Assembly: GCA_025362675.1 (NCBI GenBank)
Contig: JANYFN010000157.1
Coordinates: forward strand, 1-46,425
DNA: 46,425 nucleotides
Origin: Limisphaerales bacterium
GTDB lineage: Bacteria; Verrucomicrobiota; Verrucomicrobiia; Limisphaerales; UBA11358
Reading direction: 5' to 3'
Under the pieces are notes generated by a model. That model worked only from the letters and a program-made list of their open reading frames with translations. It ran no database searches and was not told the DNA's origin. Position numbers and translations under genes: made by a program. Each line of letters starts with the position of its first letter. Position 1 is the first letter of the stretch. Below, in pieces: positions 1 to 10,418 of the stretch.

Positions 1-80
1 TGGCGTAACAGGCCGAAATGATGATGATCGCTGTCAGCGGCGTGACGAAGCGGAGCCATTGATTTTGAATTTTTTTCATG
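1..80 (-). CDS. Partial CDS, N-terminus only, running off the left edge; reads MKKIQNQWLRFVTPLTAIIIISACYA (N-terminal membrane anchor). Possibly the next gene of an Unb-type cassette
   Basis: ATG on the minus strand overlaps the stop of the upstream DUF1702-like ORF (GCATGA overlap); open to the window edge; hydrophobic N-terminus. Confidence 0.55.
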
Positions 81-1206
81 CGGTCGCTGGGGTTTGTTGA
101 TTTGTTGCGAAATGATGTTGAATTCGTTGCCGCCAGATTTCGTAGGCGGGTTCGGCAGCGTTCATCGGAAGATTTTCCAACGCGGCATCGGTGACGCGCG
201 CGGCGGTTTCGGCAGAAGTCTCGCAGAGAATTTTCACCGCGAGGGTCGTGTAGCTCGTCAGGTTTCCCGCGCGCTGACGGGCTTTGGCGGCAAAGGCGGA
301 ACCCTGCGCGAGTTGCGGACTGAATTGGCCAGAAAGTTTGCGAAGTTGTTGCAACGCGTCCGCCTCTACGCCGCCGGCACAGGTCGCGGCCAAACCGATG
401 CCGCTCCACAAATCAGGCTGACGCGCCGCGACAAAATTTGAAACCGTCGCGGCGATCAACTCCACATTACCACCGAGCACGAACCAGAGCGAGCGACCGA
501 AGCCCTGATCGAATACGCGCCGTTCGTAGCCCGAAAATTTTTTCGGCGCGGGCTGACCATTGATATATTTTCGCCAGTGAAAAAATCCTTCGTGAAATCC
601 CCACCCGTCAAACGCGAGCCAACCGAGTAGTGAATCAAGTTTTTTTTGCGCCCGACGAAACCCAAATGGCAGCCGCGCCCAGAACCAGCCGATGCCAACG
701 TGGATCATGTAAGCATGGGCATCGCCGGCACCGGCTAAAAATTTTTTGGTCAGAAAACCACGCGCCCGCCAAGGAGTAAGACTTTCGCAAATCGCGAGTC
801 CCATGGCCGCGCCTTCATACGCGAAGCCGCGCACTTCGGCGTCCACTTCCGCCAGTTTCACATGGAGTTCGGCGAGCGAAGCGGATTCCAAAGCGAAATG
901 ATAACCGGTCAAAAACGTGCTGCCCACATTTTCTAATCGGCTGCAAACAGTTTTGTTACCGCCGCAAAAACCGCGCTGATCAAACTTGACCGCATCCGCA
1001 GGTAGCCCCAACAAACATCGCCGGATAGGGCCGAAATAATTGATTGAATTATTTTTTGGTTTGGTTTCCACGCGTTGGTTTTTTGACAGGAAACTTGGTT
1101 GTGAGAGATGACTAAGGGCGGTAATTTTTTCAGCCACGAACCGGTGCTGGGGCAACGACTGGCAACGCCGCAAGGCAGTTATGAAAGTAGTGTTGAGGAA
1201 TTTCAT
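76..1206 (-). CDS. DUF1702 (enediyne biosynthesis UnbL-like) family protein
   Basis: 376-aa ORF with FDQRGF...R..LE.VGSTFLTGYH.AL and GWGFHEGFFHW..Y, which I recognise as DUF1702-type motifs. Confidence 0.75.
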   Translation of the reverse strand: MKFLNTTFITALRRCQSLPQHRFVAEKITALSHLSQPSFLSKNQRVETKPKNNSINYFGPIRRCLLGLPADAVKFDQRGFCGGNKTVCSRLENVGSTFLTGYHFALESASLAELHVKLAEVDAEVRGFAYEGAAMGLAICESLTPWRARGFLTKKFLAGAGDAHAYMIHVGIGWFWARLPFGFRRAQKKLDSLLGWLAFDGWGFHEGFFHWRKYINGQPAPKKFSGYERRVFDQGFGRSLWFVLGGNVELIAATVSNFVAARQPDLWSGIGLAATCAGGVEADALQQLRKLSGQFSPQLAQGSAFAAKARQRAGNLTSYTTLAVKILCETSAETAARVTDAALENLPMNAAEPAYEIWRQRIQHHFATNQQTPATA

Positions 1207-1247
1207 AGGTTGCCTTGCGGTTGGTGAATGGATAGTTGAGTTGGGGT

Positions 1248-2486
1248 TTAGGGTAAGAGCGACAAACGGTAGAGACGGTTCGGTCGACTGCTGGCACCCG
1301 GATCAGAATAGGTGAACGTATTCGTTATCGGCACAATGGTGGCAATGGTTTCCCAACTATTGAAGCCACTCTCGGTCCGCTGGAGATAATTGGTCGTGCC
1401 CGGCACCAGCCCTTGAATGGTGAATTGGAATTGTCCCCCGGCAACGAACTTGCCGCCCTTCAAATCACGCGGCACCGCGTTGTAGTCGGGGTGGAAATCC
1501 TCGACGATCACGCTGTTGGTCGGCGCGAGGTTGATCGGCATCACGGCCGCTGGATTGGTGCTCTCATTTTCAAACTCCACCTGGAACGACTCGACCTCAA
1601 CGGAGCTAAATGACACCCCGTGACCGGCCAACTGAAGTTGGCCAAATAGCTCTCCACGTGAAACGTAGATGTTGGTTCCACCGATAGGATTGAAGATCAC
1701 GGTGTTGGTGTTGAAATACACTGGCACCGCCTCAGAATTTTCATGCTGATATACTAAGTGCGGCGGAAAGCTGATGAGATTAGTTTTCTGAACCAGCAAC
1801 GGTTCCACATTCACCAGATCCAGCGACGGCATTGATCCGCCGCCGGGGATATGCACTTCGGCATAAACATTGAAGAAACTGTTCGCGGGAAACCCGCCGT
1901 TCGGGCCAGCCTCGACTTGGCCCACGCAGACGGGCCGATTAGTAGCCGCCATGCCAGCGCGCACGGAAAAACCTAGGTGCGTGGTAAGTTGGTCGGTCAT
2001 GTTCACGGATTTGAGAAACGTGTGAATCACGCGCCCATTGGTCGCCGGACCGGGCCAGGTCGGATGCAACACCAAGTCGGGATCACGGACATAGGTGCGG
2101 CCCGGAGCCTGGCCCGCGAGCGCGCCGACATATTTTTCAGGTGAGCTGACCGTGAACGGATCGCTGCGCCCGATTTGCGTGCCGAAATCAAATAGCGTAG
2201 GGCTGGTGAAGATGCCGCCTTTTTTGTAAAGTTTCATCCCCTTGCGCCGCGTGACAACGACCGCTCCCAACGGACTGTTGGGAACAATGTTGTCGAATAT
2301 TTTCACCCAGCGTTGATCGAGTTGGAGCTGGAACTGGCCCATCGAAGTGGTGTAGTCATCACCTGCCGGATAATCGTCGAATGTTTGCGCTTGAGTAGTC
2401 GCCGGCACAGCCACTAGCGCGAGCGCGGCCAGGAAGGCGGACACTGGAAGCCGCCCGAATTTTTTTGAGGAAGGAGTTGTTTTCAT
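1248..2486 (-). CDS. Secreted hypothetical protein with N-terminal signal peptide
   Basis: 412-aa ORF, signal peptide (LAALALVAVPATTQAQ), continuous coding. Confidence 0.75.
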   Translation of the reverse strand: MKTTPSSKKFGRLPVSAFLAALALVAVPATTQAQTFDDYPAGDDYTTSMGQFQLQLDQRWVKIFDNIVPNSPLGAVVVTRRKGMKLYKKGGIFTSPTLFDFGTQIGRSDPFTVSSPEKYVGALAGQAPGRTYVRDPDLVLHPTWPGPATNGRVIHTFLKSVNMTDQLTTHLGFSVRAGMAATNRPVCVGQVEAGPNGGFPANSFFNVYAEVHIPGGGSMPSLDLVNVEPLLVQKTNLISFPPHLVYQHENSEAVPVYFNTNTVIFNPIGGTNIYVSRGELFGQLQLAGHGVSFSSVEVESFQVEFENESTNPAAVMPINLAPTNSVIVEDFHPDYNAVPRDLKGGKFVAGGQFQFTIQGLVPGTTNYLQRTESGFNSWETIATIVPITNTFTYSDPGASSRPNRLYRLSLLP

Positions 2487-2675
2487 TTTTTGGTTGGTTG
2501 AAAACTTCCGGCTTTCGAACCGTTCGAGCTGGCCAGAAGTTTGGTTACCTTCCCTTTAGCACCGGCGATGCCAACCTTGTAGGAAATAATAAAACCCTGA
2601 TTTTATAGGAAATAAACGAAATCCTCGGGAGAGAAAAATTATCGGATGCGTTATCGGAACAATTGATCGGGGTGC

Positions 2676-2693
2676 TGTTCCGCAAGCGGAACA
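2676..2693. promoter_or_regulatory. Perfect palindrome TGTTCCGC-AA-GCGGAACA, candidate operator
   Basis: 8-bp perfect inverted arms, 2-bp centre, about 190 bp upstream of the 1248-2486 minus-strand gene. Confidence 0.3.
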
Positions 2694-2744
2694 AGCTGAA
2701 AGGTGAAACCGACAACCAAGGTGATTAAGCTATTGGGGCGCAAA

Positions 2745-2779
2745 AAAAGAGTCTGGTAAAACATAAACCAGACTCTTTT
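2745..2779. terminator. Rho-independent-like hairpin AAAAGAGTCTGGT / ACCAGACTCTTTT
   Basis: 13-bp perfect stem with 9-nt loop; A/T ends suggest bidirectional function; follows the 2857-3279 minus gene. Confidence 0.75.
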
Positions 2780-2856
2780 ACTTACTCACCCCAAACCCAC
2801 AACGGTATATGAGACCGTGGGCCTGAGTTTTTGTTCAATCTTTTAAAATTGGAAGT

Positions 2857-3279
2857 TCAGCGCCAATGGCGATGACCGCCGCCATGGTAATAATAGCCGC
2901 CGCCGTAATAGCCGCCGCCCCAGCCCCAGAATGGCCACGGATCCACATAAATGTAGGGGTAAACTACGGGGCTTTGCTCAATGGTGGTGGTGATGACTTG
3001 CGGCACAGGTTTGCTCGCAGTATTGATCAAAGCATTGAGGACCGCATCGCTGGCCCCCTGATTTTTAAGGGCGATGATCTGGTCGGCAGTTAAGCTGTAG
3101 CGGGTGTTGGAATTTTGAATCTGGTTCACAATGACGGAATCACTGACATGCGCTTGGATCATGGATTCCACCTGTGCCATCGAAGGTCCGGGCGGGGGCG
3201 CACTGATGGTCGTCGTTCGCGTGGAGACACAGCCGACCAACAGGATGCCGGCCAATGGCCATAGATATTTTATCTTCAT
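2857..3279 (-). CDS. Small lipoprotein with Gly/Tyr/His-rich C-terminus
   Basis: 140-aa ORF with lipobox LVGC and C-terminal WGWGGGYYGGGYYYHGGGHRHWR. Confidence 0.8.
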   Translation of the reverse strand: MKIKYLWPLAGILLVGCVSTRTTTISAPPPGPSMAQVESMIQAHVSDSVIVNQIQNSNTRYSLTADQIIALKNQGASDAVLNALINTASKPVPQVITTTIEQSPVVYPYIYVDPWPFWGWGGGYYGGGYYYHGGGHRHWR

Positions 3280-4160
3280 CGCCCATCTTACTTCAATGGA
3301 GGGTGCGGTGCAAATGCTTGATCGAGCCAGGCGGAAGGGAGCTTCAACCGAGTCGCGGTCAACCGGGTTAGCCTGTCACCCCAACGAGGCGATGGAAACC
3401 TGTGGTGAGGGCAAGGATCAATAAACAAAACACGAGCGGTTTAGGTGCTGGCTTAAAAGCGATAGCGCCTCCAAATATGGTGTCAAAAAAAACTCAGTTC
3501 CGTCGGGCGTTCATTTCCAAATATCAGCTTCGACTGACAGAAATTATTTGTTCTGGCCATCCATGGCGAGACGGTTGGTTTGAAATTATCCATTGGCAAA
3601 TGTGGTTTCAGTCCCATGCGTTCCGAACTTGTGGCTTGTTCTGCCGTATTCTGACCAATCAAAAAATAGATGGATTACTATTGCGGATGATCGCTACGGG
3701 CAGTCCGAACCCACTTGAATTAAGTGCGTTGATGTCGATTGGAGTCATGGAAGTTCATTGTTCGCGACCCCGCCTCCCCTGTTAGAAAACAAGTTGCCGT
3801 AATTTGTGGTGGAAGCCGATAAATTCGGTGGAACCAAATTCTAAAAAATTTTATCCAACATTTGAACTACGGATCTTCTGCGCGCGGTCGAGTCTGATTT
3901 CTGAAAATAAACTTACTAAACAGTGAGGGTGCTTGTGCTGATGATATTCTTGTGTGTGAGTCGGAATGCCCTCGGAAAACACTCGGACGAATGAAATTCC
4001 GCCCCGTCCTAAGCACCTTGGTAAAAGCGAATTGATGCCCTGTTGAATCTGCTCGACGATTCGGGTTTCACCCCATTTCTGAATCAACAAAACCGAAGGA
4101 TTCTGATTTGAGTTTCAAAACAGTTCTTGAAAGTCTTTAATAGAATCGTGACTAAATACT

Positions 4161-6836
4161 ATGATGCCCAGTCTATCTCCGAAATCTAATGTTGAAAAAC
4201 AACGACTGGCGGAAGACCAAACGGGTCGGCAAAACTGGCGGAAATGGGGGCCGTATTTGTCCGAACGCCAATGGGGCACGGTGCGCGAGGATTATTCGCC
4301 CGGCGGCACGGCGTGGGAATATTTTCCGCACGACCACGCCCGCAGCCGCGCGTATCGCTGGGGCGAGGACGGCCTCGCCGGTTTTAGCGACGACTGGCAG
4401 CATCTTTGTTTATCGCTTGCGTTGTGGAATGGCAAAGACCCGATTCTCAAGGAACGTCTTTTCGGCCTCACAAATTCCGAAGGCAATCACGGCGAGGACG
4501 TGAAGGAACTTTATTATTACCTCGATGCGACGCCGACGCATTCCTACTTAAAATTTCTTTACAAATATCCGCAGGGCGAATTTCCCTATCTGCATCTTCT
4601 TGAGGAAAACGCGCGCCGGAAAAATCAGCCGGACTCCCTGGAATTTGAATTGCTCGACACCGGCTTGTTCGATGCGGATCGCTACTTCGATGTTTTCGTG
4701 GAATACGCCAAGGCCGGGCCGGATGAAATTTTGATGCTCGTCACCGTTCACAATCGCGGACCGGAATCCGCGAAGCTCACGCTGCTGCCACAACTTTCTT
4801 TTCGTAACACTTGGTCGTGGATTCCTAATGGCCACAAGCCGAAATTCTCGGCGGACAATGGCGGCATTAAAATCGAGCACGCGCAACTCGGCAATTTCCG
4901 CCTCAACTGCGAGAGCAATCCGAATCTGCTTTTTTGCGACAATGAAACGAATGTGCGGCGGCTATTTAATCAGCCGGACGCGTCGGGTTTTTTCAAGGAC
5001 GCGTTCCACGAATACATTATTGGCGGAAATAAATCAGCGGTGAATCCCGCGCAGACCGGCACGAAGGCGGGCGCGCTTTATGAATTGAATGTAGCCGCCG
5101 GACAATCAGCGACTGTGCGATTGCGCCTCGCAAAATCAGACGCGACTTCCGTCGGAAAACCTTGGAATGATTTCGAAGCAATTTTTACGCAGCGGCGAAA
5201 TGAGGCGAACGCATTTTACGCCGAGTTGCAAAAAGAAATTCCCGATGACGACGCAAAATTAGTTCAGCGGCAGGCGTTCGCGGGCATGATCTGGAGCAAA
5301 CAATTTTTTCATTACGACGTGCCAGTCTGGTTGAACGGCGATCCAACCCAGCCGCCGCCGCCCGCCGAGCGCAAGCACGAACGTAATGCGGATTGGAAAC
5401 ATTTGAACAACGCCGACGTGATTTCCATGCCGGACAAATGGGAATATCCGTGGTTCGCGGCGTGGGACTGGGCGTTTCATTGCGTCGCGCTCGTGGAGAT
5501 TGACGCCGAGTTCGCCAAGTCGCAGCTCGTCCTGCTCATGCGCGAATGGTATATGCACCCGAACGGCCAGTTGCCCGCCTACGAATGGGCGTTCGGCGAT
5601 GTGAATCCACCCGTCCACGCGTGGGCTACGTTTCGCGTTTTTCAAATTGACCGGCGGCAACGTCAGGAAGCTAATCCCGCCGACGTGGGCGATGTATTTT
5701 TTCTCGAACGCGTGTTTCAAAAATTGCTTTTGAATTTCACCTGGTGGGTCAATCGCAAGGACGAGCAGGGGCGCAATATATTTCAAGGCGGTTTTCTCGG
5801 CCTCGATAACATCGGAGTATTTGACCGCAGCAAGCCGTTGCCGACCGGCGGTTTTTTGAGCCAGGCCGACGGCACGAGCTGGATGGCGATGTATTGCCTG
5901 AACTTGCTGCGCATCGCGCTCGAACTCGCGCAGCACAATCACGTCTATGAAGACATCGCGTCGAAATTTTTTGAGCATTTCCTCTCCATTGCCAGCGCGA
6001 TCAACGGCATGGGCGATGACAGACTCGGCTTGTGGGACGAGGCGGATCAATTTTATTATGATCATTTGAATCTGCCCGACGGCGAAAATGTGCCGATGAA
6101 AATCCAATCCGCCGTCGGTTTGATCCCGCTGCTGGCGGTGGAAGTGCTTGATCCCGAATTGCTCAAACAGTTGCCGGATTTTGTCAGCCGGATGGAATGG
6201 TATTTGAAACACCGCACGCAGATGGCCTGCCTCATTTCCGACTGGAAAGTTTGCGGCACCGAAGACCGCAAGCTGCTTTCGCTGCTGCGCGGTCATCGCA
6301 TGAAGGCGCTGCTGCGACGGATGCTCGACGAAACGCAGTTTCTTTCCGCGCAAGGCGTGCGCTCGCTGTCAAAATTTCACGAGCAGCATCCGTATCGCTA
6401 CGAGACCGGCGGCCAGACTTACGAGGTCGGCTACTGGCCGGCAGAATCGCGCAGCGGTTTGTTTGGCGGCAATTCCAACTGGCGCGGCCCGGTCTGGATG
6501 CCGCTGAATTTTCTACTCATCGAGTCGCTTGAAAAATTTCATTATTATTTTGGCGATGATTTTAAAGTCGAGTGTCCGGCCGGTTCGGGAAAATTCATCA
6601 CGCTCAACGACGTGGCCGATGAATTGTCGCGCCGCCTCGCGAAACTGTTTTTGAAAGGCGAAGACGGCCAGCGTCCGGTGTTGAAATATCACGCAAAGCT
6701 CGCGACCGATCCGCACTTCAAGGATTATATTATGTTCCACGAATATTTTCACGGGGATAACGGGCGCGGCTGCGGCGCCTCGCACCAGACCGGTTGGACT
6801 GGACTGATCGCAAAATTATTGCGGCCGCGAAAATAA
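4161..6836 (+). CDS. Glucosidase-like glycoside hydrolase (MGH1/GH63-like)
   Basis: 891-aa ORF; RWGEDGLAGFSDD, LFGLTNSEGNHGEDVKE, WEYPWFAAWDWAFH, NWRGPVWMPLNF, YHEYFHGDNGRGCGASHQTGWTGL-like motifs. Confidence 0.92.
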   Translation: MMPSLSPKSNVEKQRLAEDQTGRQNWRKWGPYLSERQWGTVREDYSPGGTAWEYFPHDHARSRAYRWGEDGLAGFSDDWQHLCLSLALWNGKDPILKERLFGLTNSEGNHGEDVKELYYYLDATPTHSYLKFLYKYPQGEFPYLHLLEENARRKNQPDSLEFELLDTGLFDADRYFDVFVEYAKAGPDEILMLVTVHNRGPESAKLTLLPQLSFRNTWSWIPNGHKPKFSADNGGIKIEHAQLGNFRLNCESNPNLLFCDNETNVRRLFNQPDASGFFKDAFHEYIIGGNKSAVNPAQTGTKAGALYELNVAAGQSATVRLRLAKSDATSVGKPWNDFEAIFTQRRNEANAFYAELQKEIPDDDAKLVQRQAFAGMIWSKQFFHYDVPVWLNGDPTQPPPPAERKHERNADWKHLNNADVISMPDKWEYPWFAAWDWAFHCVALVEIDAEFAKSQLVLLMREWYMHPNGQLPAYEWAFGDVNPPVHAWATFRVFQIDRRQRQEANPADVGDVFFLERVFQKLLLNFTWWVNRKDEQGRNIFQGGFLGLDNIGVFDRSKPLPTGGFLSQADGTSWMAMYCLNLLRIALELAQHNHVYEDIASKFFEHFLSIASAINGMGDDRLGLWDEADQFYYDHLNLPDGENVPMKIQSAVGLIPLLAVEVLDPELLKQLPDFVSRMEWYLKHRTQMACLISDWKVCGTEDRKLLSLLRGHRMKALLRRMLDETQFLSAQGVRSLSKFHEQHPYRYETGGQTYEVGYWPAESRSGLFGGNSNWRGPVWMPLNFLLIESLEKFHYYFGDDFKVECPAGSGKFITLNDVADELSRRLAKLFLKGEDGQRPVLKYHAKLATDPHFKDYIMFHEYFHGDNGRGCGASHQTGWTGLIAKLLRPRK

Positions 6837-6860
6837 ATCGGGAAATCTGAAATAAAAACC

Positions 6861-8405
6861 ATGAGCACAAATCATTACGACGTCATCATCATTGGCAGCG
6901 GCGCGGGCGGCGGCACGCTCGCGCTCAAGCTCGCGCCGTCTGGAAAAAAGATTTTGATTTTGGAACGCGGCGGTTTTCTGCCGCGCGAAAAACAAAATTG
7001 GGACACAACAGAAGTCTTCGTGAAAAATCGCTATGTCTCGAAAGACACTTGGTATGACAACGATAATAAACCGTTTCAACCCGGCTCGCATTATTTTGTC
7101 GGCGGCGCGACCAAGATGTATGGCGCGGCTTTATTTCGTTTGCGAAAAGAAGATTTTACCGCTCATAAAACTGCTGATGGCGTGACACCAAACTGGCCGA
7201 TTAGTTACGACGAATTGGAACCTTATTACACTCAAGCTGAAAAACTTTACAACGTCCACGGCCAGCGCGGCGATGATCCGACCGATCCGCCGGCGAGCGC
7301 CCCCTACCCCTTTCCGCCCGTCAGCCACGAGCCGCGCATCCAGGAACTCACCGATAATTTGAAGCGCGCCGGTTATCATCCGTCCTTTGCGCCGACGGGA
7401 ATTTTACTGAACGAAGCCGACGCGCCAAAAAGCAAGTGCATCCGTTGCGACACTTGCGATGGATTTCCTTGTTTGGTTCACGCCAAGTCCGATGCGGAAG
7501 TCATCGCGGTGCGGCCAGCATTGCAATATCCGAACGTGACCTTACTCACGAATGCCCATGTTCAACGGCTCGAAACCAGCGCGAGCGGAAATGAAATTTC
7601 CAAAGTCATCGTCGAGCGTGACGGCCAGCGCGAGGAATTTTCCGGAGACTTGGTCGTCGTGTCCTGCGGTGCCGCGAACTCAGCGCGCTTGCTGTTGATG
7701 TCCGCCAACGACAAGCATCCGCGCGGTTTAGCAAACGGCTCGGACATGGTGGGCCGCCATTATATGTTTCACAATTCCGTCGCGCTCGTCGCCCTGTCGC
7801 GGCGAGAAAATGAAACTGTTTTCCAAAAGACGCTGACGGTGAATGATTTTTATTTGCACGCGCCCGACTACGAATTTCCGCTGGGCAACATCCAGATGAT
7901 CGGTAAATCCAAAGGCCCGATGTTTCAGGCGGACGCCCCGAGTTTTGCGCCGAGCTGGACGCTCGACCAGATGGCGAAACACGCCGTGGATTTTTGGCTC
8001 ACCGGCGAGGATTTACCGCTGCCGCAAAATCGCGTGACGCTGAATTCGCAAAACGAAATTCAACTGCACTACGAATTTACGAATCAGGAACCGATCAACC
8101 GGCTGCGAAAAAAATTGCAGTCAATGCTGGAGCATCTTGATCTGCATCCGCACCTCATCCCGAATAATCTTTATCTTGGAAAACACATTCCCGTCGCAGG
8201 CGTCGGCCATCAATCCGGCACTTGTCGCTTCGGCACCGATCCAAAAACTTCCGTGCTCGACGTGAACTGCAAGGCGCACGAACTTGACAATCTTTACGTC
8301 GTGGACACGAGCTTTTTCCCCAGCATCGGCGCGGTAAATCCGTCGTTGACCGCCATCGCAAATGCGCTACGCGTCGGCGACCACTTGTTGCAACGCCTGA
8401 AATAA
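6861..8405 (+). CDS. GMC-family FAD-dependent oxidoreductase
   Basis: 514-aa ORF; N-terminal DVIIIGSGAGGGTLA, CIRCDTCDGFPCLVHAKSDAE, C-terminal NLYVVDTSFFPSIGAVNPSLTAIANALR. Confidence 0.95.
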   Translation: MSTNHYDVIIIGSGAGGGTLALKLAPSGKKILILERGGFLPREKQNWDTTEVFVKNRYVSKDTWYDNDNKPFQPGSHYFVGGATKMYGAALFRLRKEDFTAHKTADGVTPNWPISYDELEPYYTQAEKLYNVHGQRGDDPTDPPASAPYPFPPVSHEPRIQELTDNLKRAGYHPSFAPTGILLNEADAPKSKCIRCDTCDGFPCLVHAKSDAEVIAVRPALQYPNVTLLTNAHVQRLETSASGNEISKVIVERDGQREEFSGDLVVVSCGAANSARLLLMSANDKHPRGLANGSDMVGRHYMFHNSVALVALSRRENETVFQKTLTVNDFYLHAPDYEFPLGNIQMIGKSKGPMFQADAPSFAPSWTLDQMAKHAVDFWLTGEDLPLPQNRVTLNSQNEIQLHYEFTNQEPINRLRKKLQSMLEHLDLHPHLIPNNLYLGKHIPVAGVGHQSGTCRFGTDPKTSVLDVNCKAHELDNLYVVDTSFFPSIGAVNPSLTAIANALRVGDHLLQRLK

Positions 8406-8406
8406 A

Positions 8407-9591
8407 ATGGCGCGACGCAGCGAAATTTTGACCGTGTATATCGCCGGCGTGATCCAAGGAATCGCGCTGGTCACGTTTCCGGCGGCGAGCGCTGTGTTCA
8501 CGAATCCTGGCGACTATAATTTGTCTGGCACCGAATACGGCGGCATGTTTGTGCCGCAGGCGATTATGGCCGTGGTGGCCTCGCTGCTCGGCGCGGGTCT
8601 GCGAAATCAGCTTGGCACAAAACGAATTTATTTGCTCGGACTCTTCGCAAATCTGCTGGCGATGACGCTGCTCGTCGCCAGCCGCTTCGTGATGAAAGAT
8701 CATTTGCTGGCGTATGGAATTCTGCTGGCCGCCACGACGTGTATGGGCATTGGTTTTGGTTTTACCGTGCCAGCATTAAACACATTTGCCGCCGCATTTT
8801 TTCCGCAAAAAGTGGACAAAGCCGTGCTGACGCTGAATGCGCTTTTGGGTTTGGGAACCGCGCTCGCGCCCGTGTTTGTCGCGCTGTTTGTGGGCTTTGG
8901 AATTTGGTGGGGACTTCCCGTGCTGGTCGGCGCGCTGATTCTCGCATTGCTTTTATTCAGCTTCAGCCAACCGCTGAACGAATATAAAAACAACGCCGCG
9001 CCGTCGCAAAAAATTAAAATAAAATTTCCCGCGCGCTTCTGGATTTTCGCCGCGTTTGCGCTGCTCTACGGCATTTGCGAAACGATGAACGGCAATTGGG
9101 CTTCGCTTTATTTGAAGGAACATTTTGGCGCGAGCGCGTCCGTGTCGTCGCTCGCGCTGACGATTTTTTGGAGCATGGTCACGGCGGGAAGAATTCTTTT
9201 CGCGACCATCGAAAAATGGCTGCCTGAAGAAATGGTTTGCCGGATTTTGCCGCTCGTGGTGACGGCGGCTTTGATCGCCAGCGCGTGCGTGCCGAAAACA
9301 AATCCACTACTCGGCATTTTGACTTTTGCGCTTGCGGGGCTTGGCTGTTCCGCACTGCTGCCGCTAACGATCAGTTTTGGCCAGAAAGAATTGACGACCA
9401 TCGCCGCGTCGGTGGCGGGCGGGCTGATCGCGTTCTACCAAATCGGTTATGGCATCGCCGCGTTCGGCGTTGGCCCGTTGCAAACGGCGGGCTTGGACTT
9501 GCATATCATCTATGGCGGAACCGCAGTTGTCGCGCTCGCGCTGTCCGTGCTATCCTTCGTCGTCACGCGAAAACCGCGCGCGACGGTTTGA
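8407..9591 (+). CDS. MFS transporter
   Basis: 394-aa multi-TM ORF starting 1 bp after the GMC stop; MFS-type organisation. Confidence 0.88.
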   Translation: MARRSEILTVYIAGVIQGIALVTFPAASAVFTNPGDYNLSGTEYGGMFVPQAIMAVVASLLGAGLRNQLGTKRIYLLGLFANLLAMTLLVASRFVMKDHLLAYGILLAATTCMGIGFGFTVPALNTFAAAFFPQKVDKAVLTLNALLGLGTALAPVFVALFVGFGIWWGLPVLVGALILALLLFSFSQPLNEYKNNAAPSQKIKIKFPARFWIFAAFALLYGICETMNGNWASLYLKEHFGASASVSSLALTIFWSMVTAGRILFATIEKWLPEEMVCRILPLVVTAALIASACVPKTNPLLGILTFALAGLGCSALLPLTISFGQKELTTIAASVAGGLIAFYQIGYGIAAFGVGPLQTAGLDLHIIYGGTAVVALALSVLSFVVTRKPRATV

Positions 9592-9634
9592 AATTTATTT
9601 TCACCATCAACCTCATCAACCAAGGAGAAAAATT

Positions 9635-10402
9635 ATGAATCTGAAAGGCAAAGTCGCTATCGTCACCGGCGGCAACAGCGGCATCGGCATGGCCATCGTG
9701 TTGGAACTGGCAAAACAAGGCGCGAACATTGTCATTGATTATGTTGCGCATCCTGAAGCGACCGAGGCGCTCGAAAAACAGGTGCGCGATCTGGGCGATT
9801 GCGCGATTGGTGTGAAGGCGGATGTGAGCCAAGTGAGCGAGCTGCAAAATTTATTCGCGACTGCCGTGCAGGAATTTGGCCGCGTGGACATCATGGTCAA
9901 CAATGCCGGCATCGAAACGCGCACATCCATTCTCGACACGACGGAGGCGCAGTATGAAAAAGTTCTCGCCATCAATTTGAAGAGCGCGTTTTTCGGCACG
10001 CAGCTCGCTGCGCAGCAAATGATCAAGCAAGGCGGCGGCGGGCGCATCATCAACATCACGTCGGTCCACGAAGACTGGCCGATGCCGGGCAACACGGCTT
10101 ACTGTCTCTCGAAAGGCGGGATGCGGATGCTGACGCGCACGGCGGGCGTGGAACTCGCGCCGCATAACATTCTCGTGGTCGGCGTCGGCCCCGGTGCGGT
10201 GGCCACGCCGATCAACCTTGGCACGATGAACGATCCGGCGTTGCTGCAAAAATTGAACAACGCCATTCCGCTTGGCCGCATGGCGAGGCCGGAAGAAATC
10301 GCGAGTCTCGTGGCGTTTCTCGCGGGCGATGGGGCCAGTTACATGACGGCGACCACTATCTTTGCCGACGGCGGCATCATGCAGAGCAGTCCGGGACTTT
10401 GA
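9635..10402 (+). CDS. SDR-family oxidoreductase (glucose 1-dehydrogenase-like)
   Basis: ATG at 9635 preceded by AAGGAG; GKVAIVTGGNSGIGMA, NNAG, YCLSKGG, C-terminal DGG motifs. Confidence 0.93.
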   Translation: MNLKGKVAIVTGGNSGIGMAIVLELAKQGANIVIDYVAHPEATEALEKQVRDLGDCAIGVKADVSQVSELQNLFATAVQEFGRVDIMVNNAGIETRTSILDTTEAQYEKVLAINLKSAFFGTQLAAQQMIKQGGGGRIINITSVHEDWPMPGNTAYCLSKGGMRMLTRTAGVELAPHNILVVGVGPGAVATPINLGTMNDPALLQKLNNAIPLGRMARPEEIASLVAFLAGDGASYMTATTIFADGGIMQSSPGL

Positions 10403-10418
10403 GGCGGTGACTTTTATT

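Noticed and set aside
3290-4150. ORFs 3402-3785 (+) and 3851-4090 (-)
   Set aside because: No recognisable domains or convincing start context; treated as an intergenic or decayed region
5259-6353. 364-aa minus-strand ORF
   Set aside because: Antisense shadow of the GH63-like gene; no recognisable motifs
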